In this document: piece after piece, positions 22,100 through 35,471 of the stretch
How positions within the stretch are numbered: the first letter of the stretch is position 1
Layout of the letters: every line of letters starts with the position of its first letter
Source: Flaveria trinervia
Lineage: Eukaryota > Streptophyta > Magnoliopsida > Asterales > Asteraceae
Length of the DNA stretch: 64,000 nt
Assembly: GCA_025506515.1 (NCBI GenBank)
Contig: CM046444.1
Span: forward strand, 72,956,192 to 73,020,191
Reading direction: 5' to 3'
The notes under the pieces: generated by a model
Told to the model about the DNA's origin: nothing
What the model saw: the letters and a program-made list of their open reading frames with translations, nothing else
The model's database searches: none
Program-made: the position numbers and the translations under genes

Positions 22100-23407
22100 T
22101 GTAACACACGGTTATTATTTTAAAAGAAGAATAGGAAATGAGGAATAAAAGTAGGAAATGCAATTTTACCCAAGTTGAGGGTTGAATGAGTCAAAAGGAC
22201 AAAAGTACAAAAGTTGGTGTAAAGGTGGGCATGGCCGCCCACCCTCACTTCCCATCACCTTTTTCATTCGGTTAGAGAGAGAGAGAGTAGAAAACTCTCG
22301 GTTTGAAGAAGAAGAAGAAGAAGAGGTTGAATTCAAGGTAAGAATTCAAAGTTTCTAAGTGTTCATGTTGGGGTTTTGTCTCGGTTATGTGCTTATGTGC
22401 TTGTGTGTGTTCGTGTGTGTGTGTTTTGTGGGTTTCTAGGTGTTTGAACTCATTTGCATACGGGTTAGAAGGAAGATACACCCAAAGTTGCACCAGGTGA
22501 GTTTCTAGACCCTGGTTTCACTTGTTTTAAACTCTCTTTGGGCTGAAAATGTATTTAAACGATTTTGCAATGTTTATGTATGTAAACACGTATGTATTAT
22601 GCACGTTTGATGATGTTCCTTAGATGTTTATAGGTTGTTCACGCTTCGAATAGCCTTGGTAAGCTTAGAACAAATAGGCTTGATGTTTGGGTTCGAAAAT
22701 ATCCTAGAAATATGTTGAGCAGAAGGTTCATGCGCCTAAATAAGGCTCATGCGCCTCGAATTGCCTTAAAAATGTTTAAGTGTAACTCATGCGCCTAAAC
22801 AGTGGTTCAAGCGCCTAGAATTTGTAATCGGATGACAAAGTGTAGGGTCATGCGCCCCAATAGTGTCAATGCGTCTGAATAGCCCATGCGCCTAAGTATG
22901 CCCAACCGCCCAAATCCCATGTGCCTAAGTGTCCATGCGTCCGAATGGACCATACGCCGAATAGTATCCATGCGCCTGAATAGCTCATGCATCTAAGTGT
23001 TAAAACGGTTAAGTGTTGGCTGATGCGCCTACATAGTAATGAAACGCCCAAACAAGGCTCATGCGCCCAAATAGTGTTGGTGCGCCTAAACACTTAAAAT
23101 TTATTATGAAATTTTTGGGAGTTTGTGCTATTAAGGTTTTGACTGAGGTTTGACTAGGGCTTATTAATGTTTGGTTTCATGCATGATTATGATTGTTTTA
23201 TGATTGTTCCATATTATTATTATTACTATTAGTGTATTACTTTACGTGGTGTGTTTATTATGGTAACATAAAGTATTACTAATAATAATAAAGAGAAAGA
23301 GCAATGAAGAAGAGAAGTGGAACCAAATTTAAAATGTTAACAAGTCTTGCAAGCTTATAGGAGGTGCACGACCATGTTGTCGTTAGCTCAACTGTGATGT
23401 GGGTTAG
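22100..23407 (+). repeat. G1 5' LTR, remaining left part
   Basis: TGTAACACACGG to GGGTTAG, colinear with 9476-10796. It ends at the E1 insertion (target bases GTTAG, 23403-23407). Only CTACCCTATGA of the rest survives to the right of E1 (54468-54478). Confidence 0.9.
22727..23096 (+). repeat. CATGCGCC word array, G1 5' LTR copy
   Basis: Same degenerate octamer array as at 10110-10475, with the same spacing and mostly the same variants. Confidence 0.8.
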
Positions 23408-23925
23408 TGTTGGTCCATGTGATCGATGAACAGTACAATGGATAGGATAATTTGATCAATATCAAACACATAATCCAAATAACAACAATTGAGAAGTGAA
23501 TATGATGAATCAAGACATAATTGGTACTCAAATGAACAAACTCACTCAATAACAACAAGCACAATTGTATTTCAATGAAGTAACTGCTTAGAAATGGTAG
23601 CTTGCAACAGAATTCCACGATTAGGGTTTTGCAAGCTTGCCGTACAAAGTGAAATGACAATAGTATATATACAGTCATAGATTCGTTGACATTTTGCTAC
23701 CAGTGAAACTGTCAAGCCGAAACTATAGTTTCGCCCGGCAGAACACAAGTTCGCGGGTAAACCAAAACAGCAAACTGTGAGCGAATGTATAGATTCGCTC
23801 ACAGTCTCGCTGGACTGCCAAAACTGCTAATTACAAACAAAATACAAAATGAAACTAACAAAAGTCCTATTACAATGTAAAGTAAACATCTATACTAAAG
23901 TGAGTTCAACCTAACATGATCTTCA
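23408..23925 (-). repeat. E1 3' LTR (array unit 1)
   Basis: + strand ends TGTTGGTCC...GATCTTCA. It shares E1-specific variants with 53944-54462. Confidence 0.92.
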
Positions 23926-25718
23926 ATACTCCCCCTAGGTTGGACCTCACTATCTTCACTTCTCTTGATTTGACTCATCGGCTCCGGTTTCCTCTGCTGC
24001 TGTTGGTCTATCTTCATCACCTCCGCAACAACATCTTTAGAAGCTTCAGCCACCGATCCTCCAAGGTTAGTTCCTGCATCACCAGCTTCCTCAGAATGAC
24101 CACTAGCTCTAGCAAACTGCCTGGTCATGTCTTGAACATCCATGGCAAAGTCATCTTGTGCTCTCACCTTTTCAGACAAACTCTTTACCTCCGCCCGTAC
24201 TCCTCTTATTTTGTTTGCCACATTCATAAACAAGCTTGCCTTTTTCGTGTTTCCTCTCCTGCCCCAGCCTTAATATGATTTTCACAAAGAGTCAGAGATC
24301 TTCATCACTGAAGCTGAATAATTCCATCGGGTCAAACACCCTAAACTCTTTTCCGTGTTTGGCTCTAATCACCGCCTCGCCAATGTTATTATCATAAAAC
24401 CACTTTTCAAAGTCCTGTAAACTTTAGGGAAGAGGATCAGCCAATCTTACCCTGTTTACAGTCTTTGGTGGTTTGACTCTCAAAACAATCCTCCCTTTGC
24501 CAGTCTCCCAGTCTTTATCTTTCTTTGATCTTTTTCGTTCAGCCTTCATGTATCCAAATGACTCAAAATTATCATTAAGTCCATTTTTAATTACCTTCTC
24601 AAGAATACTGCCTTTTCACTTAAATGAGCATTAATCAAAGGCAAAGTGGCCGACCGTCTCAGATCCCATTTGGGCAAGGTCTTAAAAGCCTTCCTTTTGA
24701 GCATGTAGCTGATATGACCTCCTCTTCTTTTAATCATAAACATATTTAAACTAGGATTATAACACCAACTTATTATCTCTTGTCTGCCTCTTACCTGCTT
24801 AAACCTTCCATATTTTGAAACAAAGGAGTAAGTTCTTCAGCCTCCTTCTCCTTCACCAACTAGTCACTCTTATACATCTCAAACACATCAGCTTCATCAT
24901 CTCCTTCTTAGCAACATACACCAGTGGTCTCTCATCTACTTCATAAAACTCTGGTTCAGAATCATAATCAACCAATTGCTCATCCTCCTCTTCTTCATCA
25001 ATCAAACCTTTTCCTTTATCAGACATTCCTTAAGTGGTAGCAGTAACAACCACTTCTTCACCCACACTATCCTTATCAAAATCAAACTGTAGGTTAACAA
25101 ACCCTACTTCAATAATATCATCATCCTCATTTCTTCCAGCATCTTCTCTTGGGATCTCTTGTTCCCCTGCTTCTGTATTAGCTGCTCCAGAAGTGCCCTC
25201 TCCTACCTGGATGAAGTACCCTCATTCAAGAATGAGTACTTAGATATATCAGTCATATCATCTAACTCAGATTGAGTTAGTTGACTAGGTAGGCCAGCAG
25301 CAGCTTTCATCTGAGAAATTTCTTCAAACAATCTCTTAATCAAATTATTCTGGTCAACCAACATCTTTTTCATTCCTTCAATTACCTCATCCTTCTGTTT
25401 TTCCCTAATCTCCTGATTCGTCAGTTTAGTCTTTATCATACTCAACTCATTGGCCAATGAAGTATTTAGACTACGAATAACATCCTCATCAAGACCAGCA
25501 CTAGCCTCTTTCCTTGCTGTGAAACCCTCATGTCGATGTTTTGATCTCCGTTCAGGCTGAACAAAGTGAGTTTTTTTTAGATCTCCGTTCTTTCTCCACC
25601 CTTATCTCCTCTGCTTGTGCATCTACATCTTCTTCAAAATCACAATCTTTCTCTTTTGCATATCTCTTTCTCTTCTTAGCTGCATCAGCTTGTTGCACCC
25701 TTGTTTCCTCAGTCCTTT
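23926..25718 (-). pseudogene. E1 extra ORF, 3' half (array unit 1)
   Basis: Minus-strand pieces in order: basic region KKRKRYAKEK, coiled coil ANELSMIKTKLTNQEIREKQ, SQLTQSELDDMTDISKYSFL, the acidic EEEEDEQ block, the RRGGHISYMLKRKAFKTLPKWDLRR region, and FMNVANKIRGVRAEVKSLSEKVR near the end. In-frame stops: TAA (complement of 25031-25033), TAG in the SDWLVKE equivalent (about 24859) and a TAA near 24424. All are absent or different in unit 6 but present in units 2-5. Confidence 0.85.
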
Positions 25719-26239
25719 TGTTGGTCCATATGATCGATGAACAGTACAATTGATAGGATAATTTGATCAATATCAAACACACAATCCAAATAACAACAAT
25801 TGAGAAGTGAATATGATGAATCAAGACATAATTGGTACTCAAATGAACAAACTCACTCAATAACAACAAGCACAATTGTATTTCAATGAAGTAACTGCTT
25901 AGAAATGGTAGCTTGCAACAGAATTCCAAGATTAGGGTTTTGCAAGCTTTCTTTTACAAAGTGAAATGACAATAGTATATATAGAAGTCATAGATTCGCT
26001 GACAGTTTCGCTACTAGCGAAACTGTCATGCCGAAACTATAGTTTCGCCGACAGAACACAAGTTCGCCGGGTAAACCAAGACAGCAAACTGTGAGCGAAT
26101 GTATAGATTCGCTCACAATTTCGCTGGACTGCCGAAACTGCTAATTACAAACAAAATACAAAATGAAACTAACAAAAGTCCTATTACAATGTAAAGTAAA
26201 CAACTATACTAAAGTGAGTCCAACCTAACATGATCTTCA
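25719..26239 (-). repeat. Array LTR, unit 2
   Basis: Inner-type LTR: CATATGATCG near the + strand start, AAGATTAGGG, CTTTCTTTTAC and ACTAGCG variants, absent from the E1 and E2 LTR pairs. The adjacent purine tract has lost bases (TACCCCCTAGG). Confidence 0.88.
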
Positions 26240-28031
26240 ATACCCCCTAGGTTGGACCTTGCTATCTTCACTTCTCTTGATTTGACTCGTCGGCTCTGGT
26301 TTCCTCTGTTGCTGTTGGTCTATCTTCATCACCTCCCGCAACAACATCTTTAGAAGCTTCAGCCACTGATCCTCCAAGGTTAGTTCCTGCATCACCAGCT
26401 TCCTCAGAATGACCACTAGCTCTAGCAAACTGCCTGGTCATGTCTTGAACATCCATGGCAAAGTCATCTTGTGCTCTCACCTTTTCAGACAAACTCTTTA
26501 CCTCCGCCCGTACTCCTCTTATTTTGTTTGCCACATTCATAAACAAGCTTGCCTCTTTTCGTGTTTCCTCTCCTGCCCCAGCCTTATATGATTTTCACAA
26601 AGAGTCAAGAGATCTTCATCACTGAAGCTGAATAATTCCATCGGGTCAAACACCTAAACTCTTTTCCGTGTTTGGCTCTAATCACCGCCTCGCCAGTGTA
26701 TTATCATAAAACCACTTTTCAAAGTCCTGTAAACGTTAGGGAAGAGGATCAGCCAATCTTACCCTGTTTACAGTCTTTGGTGGTTTGACTCGCAAAACAA
26801 TCCTCCTTTGCCAGTCTCCCAGTCTTTATCTTTCTTTGATCTTTTTCGTTCAGCCTTCATGTATCCAAATGACTCAAAATTATCATTAAGTCCATTTTTA
26901 ATTACCTTCTCAAGAAATACTGCCTTTTCACTTAAATGAGCATTAATCAAAGGCAATGTGGCCGACCGTCTCAGATCCCATTTGGGCAAGGTCTTAAAAG
27001 CCTTCCTTTTGAGCATGTAGCTGATATGACCTCCTCTTCTTTTAATCATAAACATATTTAAACTAGGATTATAACACCAACTTATTATCTTCTTGTCTGC
27101 CTCTTACCTGCTTAAACCTTCCATATTTTGAAACAAAGGAGTAAGTTCTTCAGCCTCCTTCTCCTTCACCAACTAGTCACTCTTATACATCTCAAACACA
27201 TCAGCTTCATCATCTCCCTTCTTAGCAACATACACCAGTGGTCTCTCATCTACTTCATAAAACTCTGGTTCAGAATCATAATCAACCAATTGCTCATCTC
27301 CTCTTCTTCATCAATCAAACCTTTTCCTTATCAGACATTCCTTAAGTGGTAGCAGTAACAACCACTTCTTCACCCACACTATCCTTATCAAAATCAAACT
27401 GTAGGTTAACAAACCCTACTTCAATAATATCATCATCCTCATTTCTTCCAGCATCTTCTCTTGGGATCTCTTGTTCCCCTGCTTCTGTATTAGCTGCTCC
27501 AGAAGTGCCCTCTCCTACCTGGATGAAGTAACCTCATTCAAGAATGAGTACTTAGATATATCAGTCATATCATCTAACTCAGATTGAGTTAGTTGACTAG
27601 GTAGGCCAGCAGCAGCTTTCATCTGAGAAATTTCTTCAAACAATCTCTTAATCAAATTATTCTGGTCAACCAACATCTTTTTCATTCCTTCAATTACCTC
27701 ATCCTTCTGTTTTTCCCTAATCTCCTGATTCGTCAGTTTAGTCTTTATCATACTCAACTCATTGGCCAATGAAGTATTTAGACTACGAATAACATCCTCA
27801 TCAAGACCAGCACTAGCCTCTTTCCTTGCTGTGAAACCCTCATGTCGATGTTTTGATCTCCGTTCAGGCTGAACAAAGTGAGTTTTCTTTTTAGATCTCC
27901 GTTCTTTCTCCACCCTTATCTCCTCTGCTTGTGCATCTACATCTTCTTCAAAATCACAATCTTTCTCTTTTGCATATCTCTTTCTCTTCTTAGCTGCATC
28001 AGCTTGTTGCACCTTGTTTCCTCAGTCCTTT
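26240..28031 (-). pseudogene. Extra ORF 3' half, array unit 2
   Basis: Colinear with unit 1: the same domains and the same TAA (about 27345) and TAG (about 27173) stops. Single-base indels, for example near 26655, break the frame further. It ends CCTCAGTCCTTT at the next LTR. Confidence 0.85.
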
Positions 28032-28553
28032 TGTTGGTCCATATGATCGATGAACAGTACAATTGATAGGATAATTTGATCAATATCAAACACACAATCC
28101 AAATAACAACAATTGAGAAGTGAATATGATGAATCAAGACATAATTGGTACTCAAATGAACAAACTCACTCAATAACAACAAGCACAATTGTATTTCAAT
28201 GAAGTAACTGCTTAGAAATGGTAGCTTGCAACAGAATTCCAAGATTAGGGTTTTGCAAGCTTTCTTTTACAAAGTGAAATGACAATAGTATATATAGAAG
28301 TCATAGATTCGCTGACAGTTTCACTACTAGCGAAACTGTCATGCCGAAACTATAGTTTTGCCCGACAGAACACAAGTTCGCCGGGTAAACCAAGACAGCA
28401 AACTGTGAGCGAATGTATAGATTCGCTCACAATTTCGCTGGACTGCCGAAACTGCTAATTACAAACAAAATACAAAATGAAACTAACAAAAGTCCTATTA
28501 CAATGTAAAGTAAACAACTATACTAAAGTGAGTCCAACCTAACATGATCTTCA
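28032..28553 (-). repeat. Array LTR, unit 3
   Basis: Inner-type LTR with the unit 2 private variants. The first hairpin arm carries TTTCAC in place of TTTCGC. Confidence 0.88.
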
Positions 28554-30335
28554 ATACTCCCCCTAGGTTGGACCTTGCTATCTTCACTTCTCTTGATTCG
28601 ACTCGTCGGCTCCGGTTTCCTCTGTTGCTGTTGGTCTATCTTCATCACCTCCCGCAACAACATCTTTAGAAGCTTCAGCCACTGATCCTCCAAGGTTAGT
28701 TCCTGCATCACCAGCTTCCTCAGAATGACCACTAGCTCTAGCAAACTGCCTGGTCGTGTCTTGAACATCCATGGCAAAGTCATCTTGTGCTCTCACTTTT
28801 CAGACAAACTCTTACCTCCGCCCGTACTCCTCTTATTTTGTTTGCCACATTCATAAACAAGCTTGCCTCTTTTCGTGTTTCCTCTCTGCCCCAGCCTTAA
28901 TATGATTTTCACAAAGAGTCAAGAGATCTTCATCACTGAAGCTGAATAATTCCATCGGGTCAAACACCCTAAACTCTTTTCCGTGTTTGGCTCTAATCAC
29001 CGCCTCGCCAGTGTTATTATCATAAAACCACTTTTCAAAGTCCTGTAAACGTTAGGGAAGAGGATCAGCCAATCTTACCCTGTTTACAGTCTTTGTGGTT
29101 TGACTCTCAAAACAATCCTCCCTTTGCCAGTCTCCCAGTCTTTATCTTTCTTTGATCTTTTTCGTTCAGCCTTCATGTATCCAAATGACTCAAAATTATC
29201 ATTAAGTCCATTTTTAATTACCTTCTCAAGAAATACTACCTTTTCACTTAAATGAGCATTAATCAAGGCAAAGTGGCCGACCGTCTCAGATCCCATTTGG
29301 GCAAGGTCTTAAAAGCCTTCCTTTTGAGCATGTAGCTGATATGACCTCCTCTTCTTAATCATAAACATATTTAACTAGGATTATAACACCAACTTATTAT
29401 CTTCTTGTCTGCCTCTTACCTGCTTAAACCTTCCATATTTTGAAACAAAGGAGTAAGTTCTTCAGCCTCCTTCTCCTTCACCAACTAGTCACTCTTATAC
29501 ATCTCAAACACATCAGCTTCATCATCTCCTTCTTAGCAACATACACCAGTGGTCTCTCATCTACTTCATAAAACTCTGGTTCAGAATCATAATCAACCAA
29601 TTGCTCATCCTCTTCTTCATCAATCAAACCTTTTCCTTTATCAGACATTCCTTAAGTGGTAGCAGTAACAACCACTTCTTCACCCACACTATCCTTATCA
29701 AAATCAAACTGTAGGTTAACAAACCCTACTTCAATAATATCATCATCCTCATTTCTTCAGCATCTTCTCTTGGGATCTCTTGTTCCCCTGCTTCTGTATT
29801 AGCTGCTCCAGAAGTGCCCTCTCCTACCTTGGATGAAGTAACCTCATTCAAGAATGAGTACTTAGATATATCAGTCATATCATCTAACTCAGATTGAGTT
29901 AGTTGACTAGGTAGGCCAGCAGCAGCTTTCATCTGAGAAATTTCTTCAAACAATCTCTTAATCAAATTATTCTGGTCAACCAACATCTTTTTCATTCCTT
30001 CAATTACCTCATCCTTCTGTTTTTCCCTAATCTCTGATTCGTCAGTTTAGTCTTTATCATACTCAACTCATTGCCAATGAAGTATTTAGACTACGAATAA
30101 CATCCTCATCAAGACCAGCACTAGCCTCTTTCCTTGCTGTGAAACCTCATGTCGATGTTTTGATCTCCGTTCAGGCTGAACAAAGTGAGTTTTCTTTTTA
30201 GATCTCCGTTCTTTCTCCACCTTATCTCCTGCTTGTGCATCTACATCTTCTTCAAAATCACAATCTTTCTCTTTTGCATATCTCTTTCTCTTCTTAGCTG
30301 CATCAGCTTGTTGCACCTTGTTTCCTCAGTCCTTT
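28554..30335 (-). pseudogene. Extra ORF 3' half, array unit 3
   Basis: Same domains and shared stops as units 1 and 2. Further one-base losses (for example near 28805, 29093, 29270 and 29757) split it into short frames. No function expected. Confidence 0.85.
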
Positions 30336-30857
30336 TGTTGGTCCATATGATCGATGAACAGTTCAATTGATAGGATAATTTGATCAATATCAAACACACA
30401 ATCCAAATAACAACAATTGAGAAGTGAATATGATGAATCAAGACATAATTGGTACTCAAATGAACAAACTCACTCAATAACAACAAGCACAATTGTATTT
30501 CAATGAAGTAACTGCTTAGAAATGGTAGCTTGCAACAGAATTCCAAGATTAGGGTTTTGCAAGCTTTCTTTTACAAAGTGAAATGACAATAGTATATATA
30601 GAAGTCATAGATTCGCTGACAGTTTCGCTACTAGCGAAACTGTCATGCCGAAACTATAGTTTCGCCCGACAGAACACAAGTTCGCCGGGTAAACCAAGAC
30701 AGCAAACTGTGAGCGAATGTATAGATTCGCTCACAATTTCGCTGGACTGCCGAAACTGCTAATTACAAACAAAATACAAAATGAAACTAACAAAAGTCCT
30801 ATTACAATGTAAAGTAAACAACTATACTAAAGTGAGTCCAACCTAACATGATCTTCA
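30336..30857 (-). repeat. Array LTR, unit 4
   Basis: Inner-type LTR; one change near the + strand start (AGTTCAATTG for AGTACAATTG). Confidence 0.88.
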
Positions 30858-32658
30858 ATACTCCCCCTAGGTTGGACCTTGCTATCTTCACTTCTCTTGA
30901 TTTGACTCGTCGGCTCCGGTTTCCTCTGTTGCTCTTGGTCTATCTTCATCACCTCCCGCAACAACATCTTTAGAAGCTTCAGCCATTGATCCTCCAAGGT
31001 TAGTTCCTGCATCACCAGCTTCCTCAGAGTGACCACTAGCTCTAGCAAACTGCCTGGTCGTGTCTTGAACATCCATGGCAAAGTCATCTTGTGCTCTCAC
31101 CTTTTCAGACAAACTCTTTACCTCCGCCCGTACTCCTCTTATTTCGTTTGCCACATTCATAAACAAGCTTGCCTCTTTTCGTGTTTCCTCTCCTGCCCCA
31201 GCCTTAATATGATTTTCACAAAGAGTCAAGAGATCTTCATCACTGAAGCTGAATAATTCCATCGGGTCAAACACCCTAAACTCTTTTCCGTGTTTGGCTC
31301 TAATCACCGCCTCGCCAGTGTTATTATCATAAAACCACTTTTCAAAGTCCTGTAAACGTTAGGGAAGAGGATCAGCCAATCTTACCCTGTTTACAGTCTT
31401 TGGTGGTTTGACTCTCAAAACAATCCTCCCTTTGCCAGTCTCCCAGTCTTTATCTTTCTTTGATCTTTTTCGTTCAGCCTTCATGTATCCAAATGACTCA
31501 AAATTATCATTAAGTCCATTTTTAATTACCTTCTCAAGAAATACTACCTTTTCACTTAAATGAGCATTAATCAAAGGCAAAGTGGCCGACCGTCTCAGAT
31601 CCCATTTGGGCAAGGTCTTAAAAGCCTTCCTTTTGAGCATGTAGCTGATATGACCTCCTCTTCTTTTAATCATAAACATATTTAAACTAGGATTATAACA
31701 CCAACTTATTATCTTCTTGTCTGCCTCTTACCTGCTTAAACCTTCCATATTTTGAAACAAAGGAGTAAGTTCTTCAGCCTCCTTCTCCTTCACCAACTAG
31801 TCACTCTTATACATCTCAAACACATCAGCTTCATCATCTCCCTTCTTAGCAACATACACCAGTGGTCTCTCATCTACTTCATAAAACTCTGGTTCAGAAT
31901 CATAATCAACCAATTGCTCATCCTCCTCTTCTTCATCAATCAAACCTTTTCCTTTATCAGACATTCCTTAAGTGGTAGCAGTAACAACCACTTCTTCACC
32001 CACACTATCCTTATCAAAATCAAACTGTAGGTTAACAAACCCTACTTCAATAATATCATCATCCTCATTTCTTCCAGCATCTTCTCTTGGGATCTCTTGT
32101 TCCCCTGCTTCTGTATTAGCTGCTCCAGAAGTGCCCTCTCCTACCTTGGATGAAGTAACCTCATTCAAGAATGAGTACTTAGATATATCAGTCATATCAT
32201 CTAACTCAGATTGAGTTAGTTGACTAGGTAGGCCAGCAGCAGCTTTCATCTGAGAAATTTCTTCAAACAATCTCTTAATCAAATTATTCTGGTCAACCAA
32301 CATCTTTTTCATTCCTTCAATTACCTCATCCTTCTGTTTTTCCCTAATCTCCTGATTCGTCAGTTTAGTCTTTATCATACTCAACTCATTGGCCAATGAA
32401 GTATTTAGACTACGAATAACATCCTCATCAAGACCAGCACTAGCCTCTTTCCTTGCTGTGAAACCCTCATGTCGATGTTTTGATCTCCGTTCAGGCTGAA
32501 CAAAGTGAGTTTTCTTTTTAGATCTCCGTTCTTTCTCCACCCTTATCTCCTCTGCTTGTGCATCTACATCTTCTTCAAAATCACAATCTTTCTCTTTTGC
32601 ATATCTCTTTCTCTCTTAGCTGCATCAGCTTGTTGCACCCTTTTTTCCTCAGTCCTTT
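30858..32658 (-). pseudogene. Extra ORF 3' half, array unit 4
   Basis: The best-kept inner unit. The frame 32540-31968 reads from the basic region through the coiled coil to the shared TAA, and 31307-30888 holds VFDPMELFSFSDEDLLTLCENH to the C-terminal acidic part. The same TAG and TAA stops remain. Confidence 0.85.
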
Positions 32659-33173
32659 TGTTGGTCCATATGATCGATGAACAGTACAATTGATAGGATA
32701 TTTGATCAATATCAAACCACAATCCAATAACAACAATTGAGAAGTGAATATGATGAATCAAGACATAATTGGTACTCAAATGAACAAACTCACTCAATAA
32801 CAACAAGCACAATTGTATTTCAATGAAGTAACTGCTTAGAAATGGTAGCTTGCAACAGAATTCCAAGATTAGGGTTTTGCAAGCTTTCTTTTACAAAGTG
32901 AAATGACAATAGTATATATAGAAGTCATAGATTCGCTGACAGTTTCGCTACTAGCGAAACTGTCATGCCGAAACTATAGTTTCGCCCGACAGAACACAAG
33001 TTCGCCGGGTAAACCAAGACAGCAAACTGTGAGCGAATGTATAATTCGCTCACAATTTCGCTGGACTGCCGAAACTGCTAATTACAAACAAAATACAAAA
33101 TGAAACTAACAAACCTATTACAATGTAAAGTAAACAACTATACTAAAGTGAGTCCAACCTAACATGATCTTCA
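32659..33173 (-). repeat. Array LTR, unit 5
   Basis: Inner-type LTR, shortened to 515 bases by several one-base losses (near 32701, 32717, 32727 and 33042-33110). Confidence 0.88.
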
Positions 33174-34951
33174 ATACTCCCCCTAGGTTGGACCTTGCTA
33201 TCTTCACTTCTCTTGATTTGACTCGTCGGCTCCGTTTCCTCTGTTGCTGTTGGTCTATCTTCATCACCTCCCGCAACAACATCTTTAGAAGCTTCAGCCA
33301 CTGATCCTCCAAGGTTAGTTCCTGCATCACCAGCTTCCTCAGAATGACCACTAGCTCTAGCAAACTGCCTGGTCATGTCTTGAACATCCATGGCAAAGTC
33401 ATCTTGTGCTCTCACCTTTTCAGACAAACTCTTTACCTCCGCCCGTACTCCTCTTATTTTGTTTGCCACATTCATAAACAAGCTTGCCTCTTTTCGTGTT
33501 TCCTCTCCTGCCCCAGCCTTAATATGATTTTCACAAAGAGTCAAGAGATCTTCATCACTGAAGCTGAATAATTCCATCGGGTCAAACACCCTAAACTCTT
33601 TTCCGTGTTTGGCTCTAATCACCGCCTCGCCAGTGTTATTATCAAAACCACTTTTCAAAGTCCTGTAAACGTTAGGGAAGAGGATCAGCCAATCTTACCC
33701 TGTTTACAGTCTTTGGTGGTTTGACTCGCAAAACAATCCTCCCTTTGCCAGTCTCCCAGTCTTTATCTTTCTTTGATCTTTTTCGTTCAGCCTTCATGTA
33801 TCCAAATGACTCAAAATTATCATTAAGTCCATTTTTAATTACCTTCTCAAGAAATACTGCCTTTTCACTTAAATGAGCATTAATCAAAGGCAATGTGGCC
33901 GACCGTCTCAGATCCCATTTGGGCAAGGTCTTAAAAGCCTTCCTTTTGAGCATGTAGCTGATATGACCTCCTCTTCTTTTAATCATAAACATATTTAAAC
34001 TAGGTTATAACACCAACTTATATCTTCTTGTCTGCCTCTTACCTGCTTAACCTTCCTATTTTGAAACAAAGGAGTAAGTTCTTCAGCCTCCTTCTCCTTC
34101 ACCAACTAGTCACTCTTATACATCTCAAACACATCAGCTTCATCATCTCCCTTCTTAGCAACATACACCAGTGGTCTCATCTACTTCATAAAACTCTGGT
34201 TCAAATCATAATCAACCAATTGCTCACCTCCTCTTCTTCATCAATCAAACCTTTTCCTTTATCAGACATTCCTTAAGTGGTAGCAGTAACAACCACTTCT
34301 TCACCCACACTATCCTTATCAAAATCAAACTGTAGGTTAACAACCCTACTTCAATAATATCATCATCCTCATTTCTTCCAGCATCTTCTTGGGATCTCTT
34401 GTTCCCCTGCTTCTGTTTAGCTGCTCCAGAAGTGCCCTCTCCTACCTTGGATGAAGTAACCTCATTCAAGAATGAGTACTTAATATATCAGTCAATCATC
34501 TAACTCAGATTGAGTTAGTTTACTAAGTAGGCCAGCAGGCATTTTCATCTGAGAAATTTCTTCAAACAATCTCTTAATAATCAAATATTCTGGTCAACCA
34601 CATCTTTTTTTCTTCCTGCAATTACCTCATCCTTCGTTTTTTCCCTAATCTCCTGATTCGTCAGTTGAGTCTTTATCAACTCACACTCATTGGCCATGAA
34701 GTATTTAGACTACGAATAACATCCTCATCAAGACCAGCACTAGCCTCTTTCCTTCTGTGAACCCCAGTCGATGTTTTGATCTCCTGTAGGCTGAACAGTG
34801 ATTGTTCCTTTTAGATCTCCGTTCTTTCTCAACCCTTATCTCCTCTGCTTGTGCAATCTACATCGTCTTCAAATCACATCTTTCTCTTTTTTGCATATCT
34901 CGTTCTCTCTTATCTGCATCAGCTGTTTGCACCCTGTTTCCTCAGTCCTTT
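33174..34951 (-). pseudogene. Extra ORF 3' half, array unit 5
   Basis: Same layout and stops as the other inner units as far as about 34.3 kb. From about 34.38 to 34.95 kb it is crowded with indels and substitutions up to the E2 insertion point, and the coiled-coil region is no longer readable. Its last bases CCTTT (34947-34951) are the left target copy for E2. Confidence 0.82.
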
Positions 34952-35471
34952 TGTTGGTCCATGTGATCGATGAACAGTACAATTGATAGGATAATTTGAT
35001 CAATATCAAACACACAATCCAAATAACAACAATTGAGAAGTGAATATGATGAATCAAGACATAATTGGTACTCAAATGAACAAACTCACTCAATAACAAC
35101 AAGCACAATTGTATTTCAATGAAGTAACTGCTTAGAAATGGTAGCTTGCAACAGAATTCCACGATTAGGGTTTTGCAAGCTTCCGTACAAAGTGAAATGA
35201 CAATAGTATATATAGCAGTCATAGATTCGCTGACAGTTTCGCTACCAGCGAAACTGTCATGCCGAAACTATAGTTTCGCCCGGCAGAACACAAGTTCGCC
35301 GGGTAAACCAAAACAGCAAACTGTGAGCGAATGTATAGATTCGCTCACAGTTTCGCTGGACTGCCAAAACTGCTAATTACAAACAAAATACAAAATGAAA
35401 CTAACAAAAGTCCTATTACAATGTAAAGTAAACATCTATACTAAAGTGAGTCCAACCTAACATGATCTTCA
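34952..35471 (-). repeat. E2 3' LTR (array unit 6)
   Basis: CCATGTGATCG, CACACAATCC, GTCATGCCG and GAGTCCAACC variants match the 5' LTR at 46728-47246 and distinguish it from the E1 and inner LTRs. The polypurine tract (+ strand ATACTCCCCCTAGG) follows at 35472-35485. Confidence 0.92.

Noticed and set aside
22807..23093. Repetitive minus-strand frames rich in Arg, Met, His and Trp
   Set aside because: Translation of the CATGCGCC word array; periodic non-coding repeat.
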